Assembly: GCA_963978545.1 (NCBI GenBank)
Contig: OZ021729.1
Span: 13,592,001-13,656,000, forward strand
Source: Linyphia triangularis
Taxonomy: Eukaryota; Arthropoda; Arachnida; Araneae; Linyphiidae
DNA: 64,000 nucleotides
Reading direction: 5' to 3'
Translations under genes and position numbers: made by a program
Shown: one piece after another, positions 26,076 through 37,934 of the stretch
Layout: every line of letters starts with the position of its first letter
Numbering within the stretch: position 1 is the first letter of the stretch
Notes under the pieces: generated by a model
What the model was told of the DNA's origin: nothing
The model's input: the letters and a program-made list of their open reading frames with translations, nothing else
Database searches by the model: none

Positions 26076-26228
26076 CAACACGGGCCATCTCTGTAGGATT
26101 AGCGTCTTCTTCATCTTCGTCGGTACCAGTAATTTTTTGAAGAGTTTGAAAAAATTTAGACGGTATTGTCTTGCTGTCTCGGATACCCGTGAATCTCATC
26201 TCATCTTGAAAATGTTGATTTCCTCTGC
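26076..26228 (-). CDS. ZASP/ALP/Enigma-type (PDLIM) protein, second SKxFxxLQ exon
   Basis: Encodes residues 211 (split Gly) to 261 and one base of the next codon. It contains PSKFFQTLQKITGTDEDEED at about residues 233-252, a second copy of the PDLIM central motif and closer to the vertebrate F-x-x-L-x-x-x-T-G-T-E form than the first. Acceptor CATTTCAG, donor GTTG|gtgagc; phase 1 in and out, so it could be skipped without a frameshift and may be an alternative cassette. The exon begins 35 bases beyond a foldback transposon (25381-26040) that sits at its 3' side. Confidence 0.9.
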
Positions 26229-27784
26229 CTGAAATGAAGCAAAATTTAAAAAAAGTCTCATATAAGTGACTATGTTGATGTGAAAGTATTAATTTCTGTT
26301 GGAATATTTCTTCAAAATAACGGAGGATGACTTAAGAGATGTTCTTTTAATGGTTGGTCAGTAGTTTTGTAGGTATGATTTGCTATTCTTTTGCACAACG
26401 GACAATTCCCGATTTAAACATTTTTTTTTTTTCATTCAATTCTAAATGTTTCCAAAAGTCCATAAACAAAAAAAATGTCTGCTCACTGCTCTTTTTCGTT
26501 ATTTTAATTTGCAACATAGGTTCACTGGTTTATTTTAGCGAGAAAAACGATTCATTTGGCTCGAAGCTAATGTGATGTCACTTGTTCCGAACTTGGCTTA
26601 AAACGTAGCAGCGGAAACCAATTTTGCAAGTTTCTCACAAATCGAGCCAACCGGCACGGGATACGGCAATTATCTGAAAAACTCACAGCAACTATTTGGC
26701 AGAAACCTCACGTTAATCATAGAAAAGGAAGGAAGTTTTGACGTCGCAGCTAAAATGCAGAGTTTTGATTGACTTCAATCGGACGTTTCGGACATTTTCT
26801 TTTCTTTAATATTTAAATAACTAATTTTTTTAAAGAACTTTTGTTTGAATATTTGGAATCAGAAAGAAATTTTTCATAAATATATTAACTTATTTCACTA
26901 GTTTTTAAGAAATGAGGGAATCATCCATTACTTCAAAAAAAAAAAAGTTAATGTGTATAAAATAATGTAAATTCCAAGCCTCATTAGAATTTTTTTTAAT
27001 TTATCGTTTGCAAGCACAGAACGCTAACGGTATACTATTGAAAATGAAATTTGAAATTTAGAAATGTCGTAACCATTTTAGAACCAGAAAATTCACTTCT
27101 TTCTTCAGAAGATAATTTTCAAGCTTTTCCTATGCATAGTAAAAATTAGCAAAAAAATGTGTCACCAAATCGTCGCCTGACTCGCCTTAGTTGGCGATAT
27201 TTTTGTTGTTTCAATAAAAAACCTTCACTAAACTAAAAAATTGGTTCATTGTTGTCAATCCTGTGAGTGCATATGTATTATTTAATTTAAATCAGTAGTA
27301 TATGCTGTAAAAGGTAAAATTTCAACGAATTACAAATACAACTTGTAAAATCATGAAAATATGAAACAAAGACAAGTGGTTTTTTAGTACAAACGTGTTC
27401 TTTAATTAGATTTAGCCAATTTTGGCTAAACATTAAAAAAAATATTTGTGGAAATTTTTTTCTTTAATAACATTAATTGTTATTTGATATAAATTTCACA
27501 AAAAATGCTGGAAATGCTTGGAGGTATTTTTATGGTAGTTAAGTTTCTCTTTAAATTTAAATGCCTTAGGTATCTAAATTTAAATTGGTCTAATTATCTA
27601 ATGTTGCTTTAAAGTACACAAGGTAAAAGTTATCAGAATATCAGTAAAAATTAATTTTTTTATGAAAGTATTTTAAATTAATAAGCAAGACACTTGTTGC
27701 AAATGACATCATTGTGTATCCTAAGAACAAAAAATAGTGCGTAATACCCGATGAGCATAGCGCTACAGGCTTAATTAATTGCAT

Positions 27785-29880
27785 AACACTATATAACTAC
27801 GAATGGTACAGTACAAAAAAAAAACAAAAAAAAAAAACAGAACGATGGCTATATCTTTTGTTCTAATTGTTGAAATAACAAACAAAAGGTACCGTTGTAA
27901 ATCGTGAAAGGTTTTTAATAATTGTATGTAGTTTTTTTTTTTTTTATCATGAGGGGTCATCTACATATTAAAACAGAACCAAACTTTAAAAAGTTCAATA
28001 GTCATAATATTATTCCTTATTTGGATTCAGCATTAAAAAAAGAATGCGAAATACAAAAATTCGTAATTTTCTAATGAATGGTTTGTAATTTAAATGATAA
28101 AACGAAAATGATAAATTAATGTTAAATAAAAAAGTTGGTTTTTTGGCCATAAATACTTAAATAATTAATATATTTCAGTAATTTTTTTTTTCAAAAGGTA
28201 GTTTGTAAATGGCCAAACATAAATAGCCATCAGCTTTTGAATTTTTTTTTTAATAATTAATTATTAATTAATAAAGCAATTAATTTTTTTTTTGAATAGA
28301 AACATATATTTTTTTTGCTTTCATTAGATTTACCATGGTCTAAAACCCCCCCATAATTTTTTTCTTTCCATTTTGACTATTAGTTCTCGATTTTTTAGAG
28401 AAAATGTAAAAAACGCTCACTTTAAGGGACCGTATAGTAGACCACTTTTGAAAACTATCAAAGATTAATTCAAGGTAAACTAAAGGTGTGGAAAATCGCA
28501 TAACGTTCAGTTATCGTATAACCGATAGTTTAAAAACTAAGAAACCCGCTTTAATAGGAAAGTGAACTAAAAAGTAGAAGATAATTTTAAATAAGAATAG
28601 TGATTAACAAGAAATATTTATTTTATCGTAAAAAAGCGTGGGGTGCTTGATGTCAATTTTTGTAAATATTTATTGACAGATATTGGTAAAAGTAGAGCCA
28701 TTATGAAAATATCTTAAAAAACACCCCACGCTTTTGTACGATAAAATAAATATTTCTTGTTAATCACTCTATTCTTATTTCAAACTTATTTAAAATTATC
28801 TTCTACTTTTTAGTTCACTTTTCTATTAAAGCGTGTTTCTTAGTTTTTTAATCTATTGATTATTTTCTACTTTTTAGTTTGATTTTCTATTAAAGCGTGT
28901 TTTTTAGTTTTTTAAATTATTAATTATTTTTTCTGTAAACTATCAATTTTTTTTTTTAAATTTGCTTTCTTAAATTCCATTTATTTAAAACAACATTTTT
29001 AAGCAATTTCAATAAGTTATCCTTTAAAAAATTTTACTGAATCATGTCACTTTTTCATTTTATATATAATTTCAGCGATCTTGTTACATTTGTGTTTATA
29101 GTGAAATATTTCTGTAAAATATTCATGCTTTGCTAAATACTGTTTACTAATGCCTACATTTAATATTTATTAATTTTCTAATTATCAGTAGTATTCGTTA
29201 TATTTCTGCAATTACAGTTTTCGATATTTTATTTATTTCGTGTGAAGAATGCACATCTTTAATGTTGTAAATAAATTATGTTACTTTTTCGTTTACTTGC
29301 TATTTTTGTATTAATCTTAAACATGACACTATAAATCCAAGTAATTTCTATGCAATTTTAGACTAATACTTGTATTTTTTAATCTTCGTGAAACGCGCCA
29401 CATTGACCGTTCTATTTCTCCCGCTGTGAAGAAGAACCTTAAAAATACCTTTCGTTTTATGGAAATTCTCCCTGAAGATCGGTCAAAAAAATGGTCGAAA
29501 TATTTTCGCTCATAAGTGACGTGTTTTTCAACATAATGCATTGAAATTTGGTATATAGGGTAAATGATGTATTCTGAATCGAATGAAATGATAAAAAATA
29601 AAAGTTCGTATTGAAATTTTCGAAGATAGCGTTACTTTTACTTAGTAAACGGTCCCTCAAGAAAAAAAAATGCATCAGATATATAGAAAATCGTAAGCAA
29701 AACATTTTGGTGCAAACCGTAAGATTCTACGATAATTAGAACCGAAGATATAGCCATCGTTCTGTTTTTTTTTGTTTTTTTTTGCGTACTGTACCATTCC
29801 TTTTGCATACATAAATTTCATAGTGAACATAAATGAAATAATCGCAGAGAATGGTTCCTTTTGCGTAGCTATATAACCTC
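27785..29880. mobile_element. ~2.1-kb inverted-repeat element
   Basis: The left arm at about 27785-27880 (ACTATATAACTACGAATGGT...CAGAACGATGGCTATATCTT) is repeated inverted at about 29723-29878. The interior holds a second, nested inverted repeat centred near 28680 and no transposase. The boundaries and the class are uncertain. Confidence 0.6.
28500..28860. repeat. Nested long inverted repeat
   Basis: GATTAACAAGAAATATTTAT...AAGCGTGGGGTG on the left pairs with CACCCCACGCTTTTGTACGA...TTCTTGTTAATCAC on the right around a ~60-base spacer. The arms extend outward through TAGAAGATAATTTTAAATAA and GCTTTAATAGGAAAGTGAAC. Confidence 0.85.
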
Positions 29881-30402
29881 TGATTTAAACACTGCCAATT
29901 AAAGTGCTTATTGAGTTGCCATTAACTAGTTGCCAGCGACTAACACCGTGCACACGCTTCAAGCAAGCCATTGGAGATCCTAGTTTATAATCAAGTTACA
30001 GTAAATCTAGTAGAATTAATGCATATTTTACAAGCTCTTCTACCTTACTCGCACGTTAGTACGCCATCAACTAGCAGTGTGTGCAAGCTTCAACCAAATC
30101 ACTGGAGAAGACAGTAGTGTGCCAGCAGCTCACAAATCCCACAGAAGAGACGTTTTCGTTTTATTTATGTTCCAGTTCACTTATGCGTGGAAGAGTGTAA
30201 ATCTGTTTGAAAACATGTTGCGGCAAATGACAAAAATAAAAATAAGACACTAAGTTGCTTTAACTTAAATTGGATCCATCTTGTATATTTTAACTAATGT
30301 CTCCTTTTGAATAATTACCAAGAAATACACATAAAAAATGTGCTAATAGCATTTCAGGTTCCTTGAAACCTTGAAACAGAAGTACTGCCTGACCTTTGTT
30401 AC

Positions 30403-30533
30403 CGGGTTCCTCATCAGTGTCGGTAATGATTTGAAGAACTTTGAAAGCCTTGGATTGAGACACTCCTCTAGGTTCATCGAAATTCCTCTCGTCGAATTTG
30501 TGGTTCCGCGGCAGAGTTGCGGAGCGAGAGTAA
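30403..30533 (-). CDS. ZASP/ALP/Enigma-type (PDLIM) protein, first SKxFxxLQ exon
   Basis: Encodes residues 167 (split Ser) to 210: YSRSATLPRN... then QSKAFKVLQIITDTDEEP at about residues 193-210. The S-x-x-F-x-x-L-x-x-x-T-x-T-D pattern is the conserved middle segment of PDLIM proteins (the DUF4749-type region). Acceptor TTTCTGCAG, donor CCCG|gtaaca; entry phase 2, exit phase 1, both matching the neighbours. The next exon carries a second version of the same motif, so the pair looks like an exon duplication that is used in tandem. Confidence 0.9.
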
Positions 30534-30692
30534 CTGCAGAAACAAAAAATACGCATGTCAAAACACGAGGCCGTGATAGATTAATATGAATTTCTACAAA
30601 AGTTTCCTTATGAAACCATTAAAACAAGTACAGTAAAGTTCATCATCATCCTCAATAGCACGGCAGCCCAGGGTGGGCTAAGAGTTTCTTTT

Positions 30693-31366
30693 TAGACTGA
30701 GAGGTTACTGCAATTTTTGGACTCCATCGAACATCATTCTGAATTTTTTTATAGAAGTTGGAGAAAAGTTAGTAGATTACGAATCCACTGGTATGCCGTG
30801 GCAAAAATGGTCGAAACTGATCAAAAATCGACTTTTAATAAGTTGAACTAAATCCAATTTCCAAATGCGCCATAACTTGACAAATAATGAGCATTTTTTT
30901 TTTTTTTAATTTGTAACTCTCACTCTTTAATATTTTCAATTAAGAAGGTTGCAGACAATTCGGATGTGTGGCTATGGCTTACTTGCATCTTTCACAAATG
31001 AGCCAAATTGGCAATAAACATTACGTCACTGATGACGTCACTGATGTCGCCAATTTGGCTTACTTTTAAAAGATACAAGTTTTCCGAGCCAGAGATCAGA
31101 AATTGTTTGCGCTTAATCTCTTTGAAAATCAAAATGCAGTGGGTTGCCAGACGAAAAAGTGTGTTCTCTTTTTGGCAAGTTATGACAATAGGATTTGGCA
31201 AACGGATTTTAGTTCAACTCATTCCAAGTCGATTTTTGATCAGTTTCGGCCATTTTTGCCACGACAGACCAGTGGATTCGTAATCTACTCACTTTTCACC
31301 AATTTCTATAAGAAATTCAGAATGATGTTCGATGGGGTCCAAATATTGTAGTCTCCTCTCGGACTA
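30693..31366. mobile_element. Foldback DNA transposon, family F1, copy 4
   Basis: Starts TAGACTGAGAGGTTACTGCA and ends CCTCTCGGACTA. Flanking duplication TTT at 30690-30692 and 31367-31369. It lies about 160 bases upstream of the 30403-30533 PDLIM exon. Overlapping open frames on both strands here are a by-product of the inverted arms. Confidence 0.86.
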
Positions 31367-31374
31367 TTTGAAGA

Positions 31375-33174
31375 GATTTCCCTGCATTCCTTTGGGTGAT
31401 AATAGTCGTCAAGTTCTTAACCTTTAGAACATCAAAATATCTATCAACTGTGTCTATACATCGCAACTTATACCGGCCTCTTCTTGTTTGCCCCTGAGGT
31501 TTAATTATGTATTCTAAAAACATGAGCAGCTAAGTTTAATCTATTTATCTTAATAAACTTCAAAATATCAGGGTCCGAATAGCATTTATAAATTCCAGTA
31601 TTTTAAAGCCCATGCCAACAATTATTTTCTCTTAGACTCCTAAGATTAGTCCTTAAAATCTTTTGCTCGAATGTACCCAAATACGTTTAAGTTACATTTC
31701 TTATTATGAGCAATGGCAGATTTAACAGACTCTGCAAACGGATAGTGCTTCCTAGACTCAGCAGTGGTGCTAATTCTAGAACAATGGAACAAAAAGGAGG
31801 GAAAACGATAGAAATGAAAGTTTGTGCAAATGTTAATTTAGAAACAATTTAGAATAGTTTGACCTTTTCTTTTGAGCAATAGGTGTGGACTTAAGTTTGA
31901 AGGGGATCTCAAATTGCAATGAGAGTATGTGATTTTCCTTGTTTGGAATTTGGAACTTTAACAATTAAAAAATCAGGATACTTAATCGAATTTAATTAAA
32001 AAAATATATACATAAATTTTTTCTTCTACATAAAAAATTTACAGGCAGATGAGCTTAATTATGACACCTTAATGAAACTCTGACTATTCAAAATCGAAAG
32101 ACTAATTTTCCTTATTTAGAAGTTTTAAAATAAGTTTTTAAGCTGTATATTTGGAAGAAATAGCATTACTATTACAAATAAAATGAAAATATTTAACTAT
32201 GACATAAAAGTAAAGCAGAATAAAGCTAAAAATACCGTAGAGTTCAAAATATAAAATTATTCGTAGAGGTTAAACTTAAATGGCAGTCTTATTTAAAATC
32301 TAAATAAATTAAACATTTATTAAAAAAATTAGATTAAAATTTACTAGGCATAAAAAATTATTCAAATTTGAATTAACCTTTGAAAAAAAAAAAAAAAAAA
32401 AAAAAAAAATTCAATGCCATTTTGAGGTAAGGGATATGGCCGTGAAATTTAATTGCAACTTAATGGCTTTCGAAATTTTATTTTTCAAATTTAGCAGTTT
32501 ATTATCCATCTAGTTTAGAACTTATCTATGAATACTATGTAATCTCCTTAACAAATATAATGCATATATTCTTTAAGAAAGTTTTAATTCTGTTTCATAC
32601 TAAAAACCATCATTTGTAAGAACTATTAAAAGCCTTACTATTAGCATTCTCAATAAAATGGTTTCCTAGTTTTGCTGCCTGACAGTTCCTTAAATTCTCT
32701 TTTGCCTTCGCTCAAGACTTTTTTTCATCCAATGATTTTTACAATAATCTGCATTCATATGTTGAATACGTTTAGATTCCTTCTAATGTAGAATATAAAT
32801 ATTAATTCAGATAATAAAAATAAAGATTTTTATCTCCTCATCTGTATTATTTACTCATTAAAGACGGTTGGTTTAAAAAAAAAAAAAAAAAAAAAAATTG
32901 CCAATCGTCGTTTGAGTTCTTTTCTTTGCTAATAAATTGCAATTGTGGTTCCACATAGAGTTTTTTTTTTTTAAATCATAAAAATAATTTTCTAAAAACT
33001 CTAAAAAATTCAAAATATACTTTAAATGATCTAAATAAACAAAGTAAAAGTTAAAAATAAGGACTTTTTATCCATTTCAAAGCCGTCTTTAATGGGGCAA
33101 GAGAATTTACCTATTTCTTTTTTTTCCGTTGTCAGAAAAAGAATAATCAGAGTTAAGTTCTTACTCATGATAGA

Positions 33175-33221
<47 letters not shown>

Positions 33222-33380
33222 CCATAAAGTCTCAACCGATTTTTTACGTACTTTTCTTTTAACTGTTTAATTAGTATGCTATATTTTGTACCAATTTTAA
33301 ACTCTTTAATAATATTTATAGCAAGCAAATTCGTTCCAGTAACTAAATTATTTCATTCCATTTAGCAAAACCAAATCCTC
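31375..33380. other. PDLIM intron sequence without recognised elements
   Basis: Between the foldback element and the ZM exon only AT-rich unique sequence is seen, with poly(A) tracts at about 32382-32409, 32875-32897 and 33178-33219. Confidence 0.5.
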
Positions 33381-33383
33381 CAC

Positions 33384-33613
33384 CTGTTATCTCCTGCCAC
33401 CAACCCCGCCTGTACTTCTAGTGCTTCCAGTGCATTTTCCATGGAGTACATATCCAGTGGGGTGTTGTAAGTGGGCATAACAATCAGCTGCTTTTGCCCT
33501 TCGAACTTAGGAAGTGCCTCTATCGAATTTGCGTTCTTGTCGTTCATGTGCATCCTCTCCTCGCTGTACTTCTTCTTTCGTTCCATCCTCTTCTGGAGGC
33601 GATGGTTAAGCAC
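33384..33613 (-). CDS. ZASP/ALP/Enigma-type (PDLIM) protein, ZM-motif exon
   Basis: A 230-base exon coding for residues 91-166 (plus two bases of a Ser codon). It begins with a basic, helix-prone stretch (RLQKRMERKKKYSEERM). It then carries the ZM (ZASP-like) motif around residues 131-160, with the diagnostic Y-N-T-P-L-x-M-Y-S-x-E-N followed by a helix ending in VQAGL. In ZASP and ALP the ZM motif targets the protein to alpha-actinin and the Z-disc. The acceptor is TTCTCAG at phase 0. The donor AG|gtggag at phase 2 fits the next exon, which supplies the single base needed. This exon gives the most specific family identification of the gene. Confidence 0.93.
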
Positions 33614-33756
33614 CTGAGAACAATGGAATATGAGAAGGTGACAGTTATTCTACCTCATTGACTTAATGCTATATTTCTCCAAACACGATGTGTGTCGAAG
33701 TAGTCACAAAATCAATTAAATTTTTAAAAGACATAAAAACATTAGTAAGATGAATT

Positions 33757-34534
33757 CATGGGCGCCCCCAGGAATATTTGCAAAGGGGTTCAAGACTAGA
33801 TTTTTATCAAAATCATTAATTTTTTTTAGAAATGTTATTTAATAATTACCCATTATAAATTATACTCTTTGAGAATAATTAAAATGCATGTAATATATTT
33901 TTGAAAGCGCAACCCTGTTAAAGGGGAAAAAATACAAAATAGTAAAAATATTAAAATATATATTTTTAACGATTTTTTTTGTTGTCATCCAACCAAATCT
34001 CACGGCATTCAAGAGATAGTGTTTAGAATAGAGGAACTCGAAGATGCAAACATTCAGAAGAGTAACATCTTATTTCTCCCAAGTTTCAAGTCGTGACATT
34101 TTTTTTTTTTTTTTTTTAAATGTTACACGAAGACAGTATTGGAATAAGTTCAATTGAATTCTAAAAATAGATTTCAAGATAGTATATCTGATGACTTAAA
34201 AAACAAACATTTTCCTAGAATTTTGATAACTACACAGGAAATGATTATACAATAAAAGGAATAAATACTTCTACTCATCAGTCTCTAATAATCATAGACA
34301 ACAAGCTCTAGAAAATCGTCCCGCAAGTAGCTATAAAAAATGACATAGGAAAGAAACAAAAGACTAAATTAATAGAAAAAAAAAGAAAAAAAACTCGTAG
34401 CATAACGCATATAATCGGCATATGTGCTTTTTTTATTATCTTGGAATTTAAATTTTTCCCCTCATTTTTTTAAAATTTTCAAAAGCCAGGGGGGTGCAAG
34501 TGCACCTCCTTGCACCCTCCTGGGGGCGCCCATG
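33757..34534. mobile_element. Non-autonomous hAT-type element
   Basis: Perfect 16-bp terminal inverted repeats, CATGGGCGCCCCCAGG (33757-33772) and its complement (34519-34534), flanked by the perfect 8-bp duplication GATGAATT (33749-33756 and 34535-34542). The 8-bp duplication and CA-TG ends are diagnostic of the hAT superfamily. 778 bp, no transposase, in the intron just 5' of the ZM exon. Confidence 0.93.
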
Positions 34535-35750
34535 GATGAATTTAATACAAATTCAAATGTCAATTGAAATTTTCAATTTAAAATTGCGATTTTTCTAATT
34601 TGTGTTTTCCAACAATTATCAGTCTTCCATTTCAGCACTTGTATTTTAATAGTCTATAATTTTCTTAATAAATCGGTAATTTTACATGATAATTTTTATA
34701 CAAATACAAAAGAAAACAACCAATTGCGGGCATGATTCCTAGCAAGGTTTATGCCTTCACTATCAGGTGGAACTAATTAATTAGAAAAATATTAATTTTA
34801 AACTTCTAAAAGTTTAAAAAAAAAAAAAAAAAATCACTGAAATATCCCATCAACATGAGTTAATTAGTTTCTATAGCCTTTTATTTGTGGCTAAAAATTT
34901 CATGAATGTGAAACAATATTTTGATAGGCATAGTATGATGAAAAATATAGCAAAATTTTACATAGAAAAAGTACTGATCAGTTTAAAGAGACAATATCCG
35001 CTGCAGAGAAATTCGCAGTACTTCTTTTTAAATTTAGTTAAGATTGGGAAATTTTCATAGCGTATTTATATACATCTGATAAACAAAAGTTAGTATGGAA
35101 TAAGGTGTGCTATGTTAATTTTTTTTTTTTTTAATTAAAAAGTTGAAAACTTGAAAAAAACTGTCATTTTGTTACTGTTTTTAGTGTAAAAACATATAAA
35201 ACCTTTTCCATAGCTTGCATCTTCAAATACATAATAATTATTGTTAATAATTATAATACGAATATATTGTGAAAATTTCATGGAAAAATACTTAAAATTG
35301 TTGTAAGCAGTAGCATTTCGAAAAAAGTTTGAAAAAATTAAAAAAAAATTGAATTAATCAAAAATTATTTATTCAAAATATTTTTGTATGTTAAATTACG
35401 TTTACTTACCATCAACACAATGTCAAATTACTATAGTTTGAATTTTAGTGGTACAATTCCTGAAAACAATTTTTGGGGTAATGCGTCCCCTTAAATATTT
35501 AAAAGTCTCTTTGACATACTTATGCTTAGAAAACTTCATAAAAGATTCTAAATTCCTTTTGAGAGCCATCTCTGTACATAAACTATTTCAGTGCTTTCTT
35601 ATTATGATGTTCGGTAGAAATCGGTTACACCGCTATGATATGTAACGAAGCAAAGTTATATGTTTCCACGGGTAAACCACAAATTCTTCCAAATGAATGA
35701 AACCGCAGTGAAATGTCTTCGTCCTACTTTTTGCAGAGATAAGAACCCAC

Positions 35751-35885
35751 CTCTGATAAATTGACGCCTCCGGGTGTGTAGGTGAACGGCTTCTTGTCCC
35801 GTTTCATGGAGGTGAGAAGGGCAGCAGGCATGTTGGCATACTGACGTTCCAGCATCTGGGGCTCAGGGGAAGAGGCGGAGGTGGT
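35751..35885 (-). CDS. ZASP/ALP/Enigma-type (PDLIM) protein, exon with KPFTYTPGG motif
   Basis: A 45-codon exon, phase 0 in and out: acceptor CTCCTCCAG, donor GAG|gtgggt. It encodes residues 46-90 of the reconstructed chain, including ALLTSMKRDKKPFTYTPGG at about residues 67-85. The motif KPFTYTPGG is shared by arthropod ZASP-type PDZ-LIM proteins, where it lies between the PDZ domain and the ZM motif. GC content is clearly above the flanking introns. The family anchors alpha-actinin at muscle Z-discs and integrin attachment sites; that role is inferred from family, not seen here. Confidence 0.9.
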
Positions 35886-36038
35886 CTGGAGGAGAAGTTT
35901 AAGGGTCCATTAAAAAAAGATATACAGTCACAGATACAAAAAAAAAAAAGTTAGTTGCTGAAAATTATACACTATTTGCTGAGGATTTCTTGTAACCCTC
36001 TTCACCACGATGTCTGAACTGTTTGTTTTAGATTCTGC

Positions 36039-36928
36039 AGTAGGGGAGACCTGTGTACCTAGGGCCGCCTTTTTTCAATGCATAAAAAATGAGCCACTGA
36101 GCCGTTTGAAAATTGGAAATTGATATGCATACATCGTTATAAGGACTATTTCCCATTGGGATTAATATAAATGCTTAAATTAATAGATTTTGTCAAATAG
36201 ATGGTTTTTAAAGAAATTTAACAAATGGTCCTGGGTACAAGACTTCATTGTACTAAGTGTCAGTAGCTGAGGTACCTAGGGCCCTTCTCTTTAAGTAAGA
36301 CTTCAGTTCATAATGAATAGAAAACAAACATACAGAGATGAACTTTTTAAAAGAAACAATATCAAGTAATTATCAGTCATTGGTTTATCATATAAAAACT
36401 ATACTAAATTGCAATGTGTGAAATTATTAGTGAATTACAAGCATTTTCATAACTTGAAAAACTGATTCCAAAAAAATGAACTCCATGCATTATCGCTTTG
36501 AAGCACCAATAGATTTTGGTTCTGGCAATTTGAACACAATAAGTAACTATGTGGCCTTAGGTACACGACTTGGTAATTTCATATGAAATGTTTTCTACTA
36601 AAAATGCACACGGAGAAAGGACTAATTTAAACATCTCATTTAGTACTTAATGTTACAAACAAAATTATTTACTAGAATTCAAAGAAAAGTATTTGAGTTA
36701 ACTTTGTAAAACAATAAAAGATATGAGCTGCAAAATGTTACTGCAGACCATAAAAAAACAAAAACGTTTTCCACTTATAACTTGTCACAGCTTTCTCTTC
36801 TAAGATTTCAAAATGGCTTCTAAAAGAGCAATTGGGTGTTGCCACTTACCTCAGTGAGTAAAAAAACTTAGAACTAAACATTATTCAATAAAAGTGGGGT
36901 GGCCCTAGGTTCACAAGTCTCCCCTACT
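36039..36928. mobile_element. Inverted-repeat element with ~30-bp ends
   Basis: Left AGTAGGGGAGACCTGTGTAC then CTAGGGCC; right GGCCCTAGGTTCACAAGTCT then CCCCTACT, its inverse with few mismatches. An internal CCTAGGGCCC copy occurs near 36281-36290. No open frame and no certain target duplication. It lies in the intron between the first two PDLIM coding exons. Confidence 0.75.
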
Positions 36929-37260
36929 ATGTAATAAAAGAAGTTTAAATACAGGACTTGCCTATTTGTCTAGGGTCAACATTCCAATCAAAATTACGTA
37001 TGCTACAGACACTATATGCCAAATGAAAGTTTTCGTCGAAATTAATTCTCAAATCGAAATTTCAACCAGAACCTCCGATGTCAAGCTCCATTAGTAAAAT
37101 TTCGAACATATATACAAACGTTATTAAAAAATTTAATTTATATGCAGAGGATAATTGGAAAATAAGAGTTTCTTGAAAATAAGAGTACATATTTAAATTT
37201 CCGTCGGGCAGTATGTGGATAGCTGGTTTTGGTCACAATTGATTAATAAGTCTCATTCAA

Positions 37261-37414
<154 letters not shown>

Positions 37415-37688
37415 CTAAAGCAGCGGCCAAGTGATGATCCTCCCTACAAGGTGAGTCAAAAGAAAAAAAAATACAAAAGTATCTGCAAAATACCCATAAA
37501 TTTAACATACAACTAGTCGCCAGTCTCATCAATTCACCTGACGGAAGTATCGATTCTAGAAAATTTTCCTTTAAACTAGTTTTTAAAGAATAATTTTTAA
37601 AACAAAGTTGCTTCCGGAAAAAAAGCAAATATTTCTCAGAAACAAATTTATTTATGCAAATGCATTTATTCTAGAGTGGAATACTCAC

Positions 37689-37823
37689 CGAGGCAGGTGA
37701 GTTCTGTGCGCTGTTGTCTCTGTTCGAAGGTCGAAAATCAGTCGTGGTTATGTTGTCCGTGGTCCAGTTGTAACCCCACGGTGACGGTCTGGGGTTCAAC
37801 CCGGCGAAGGGTCGGGCCGACAT
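37689..37823 (-). CDS. ZASP/ALP/Enigma-type (PDLIM) protein, candidate first coding exon
   Basis: Encodes 45 residues from ATG (MSARPFAGLNPRPSPWGYNW...) to ...QNSPAS, ending at a strong donor (TCG|gtgagt) in phase 0, which matches the next exon. An in-frame TAG lies nine bases upstream of the ATG, so a PDZ-coding upstream exon cannot read through in this frame from the visible acceptor (CAG at 37839-37841). The ATG therefore looks like a genuine start, with the 5' UTR beginning at 37838 or in an upstream exon. The P-W-G-Y string loosely recalls proline-rich linkers of this family, but the segment itself is not a known domain. Confidence is high that it is an exon and moderate that it is the initiating one. 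Confidence 0.75.
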
Positions 37824-37934
37824 CGCTGACTAAATTACCTGGCAAACAAAGAGAATTATGTGTAGGAATCAACATACACTTGTGCATATCAGATTGCCTA
37901 GGCTTTTATTTTACAGAACCACTCCAGTAGCAAA

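Noticed and set aside
31008..31351. Overlapping open frames on both strands
   Set aside because: They are produced by the inverted arms of foldback element F1 copy 4.
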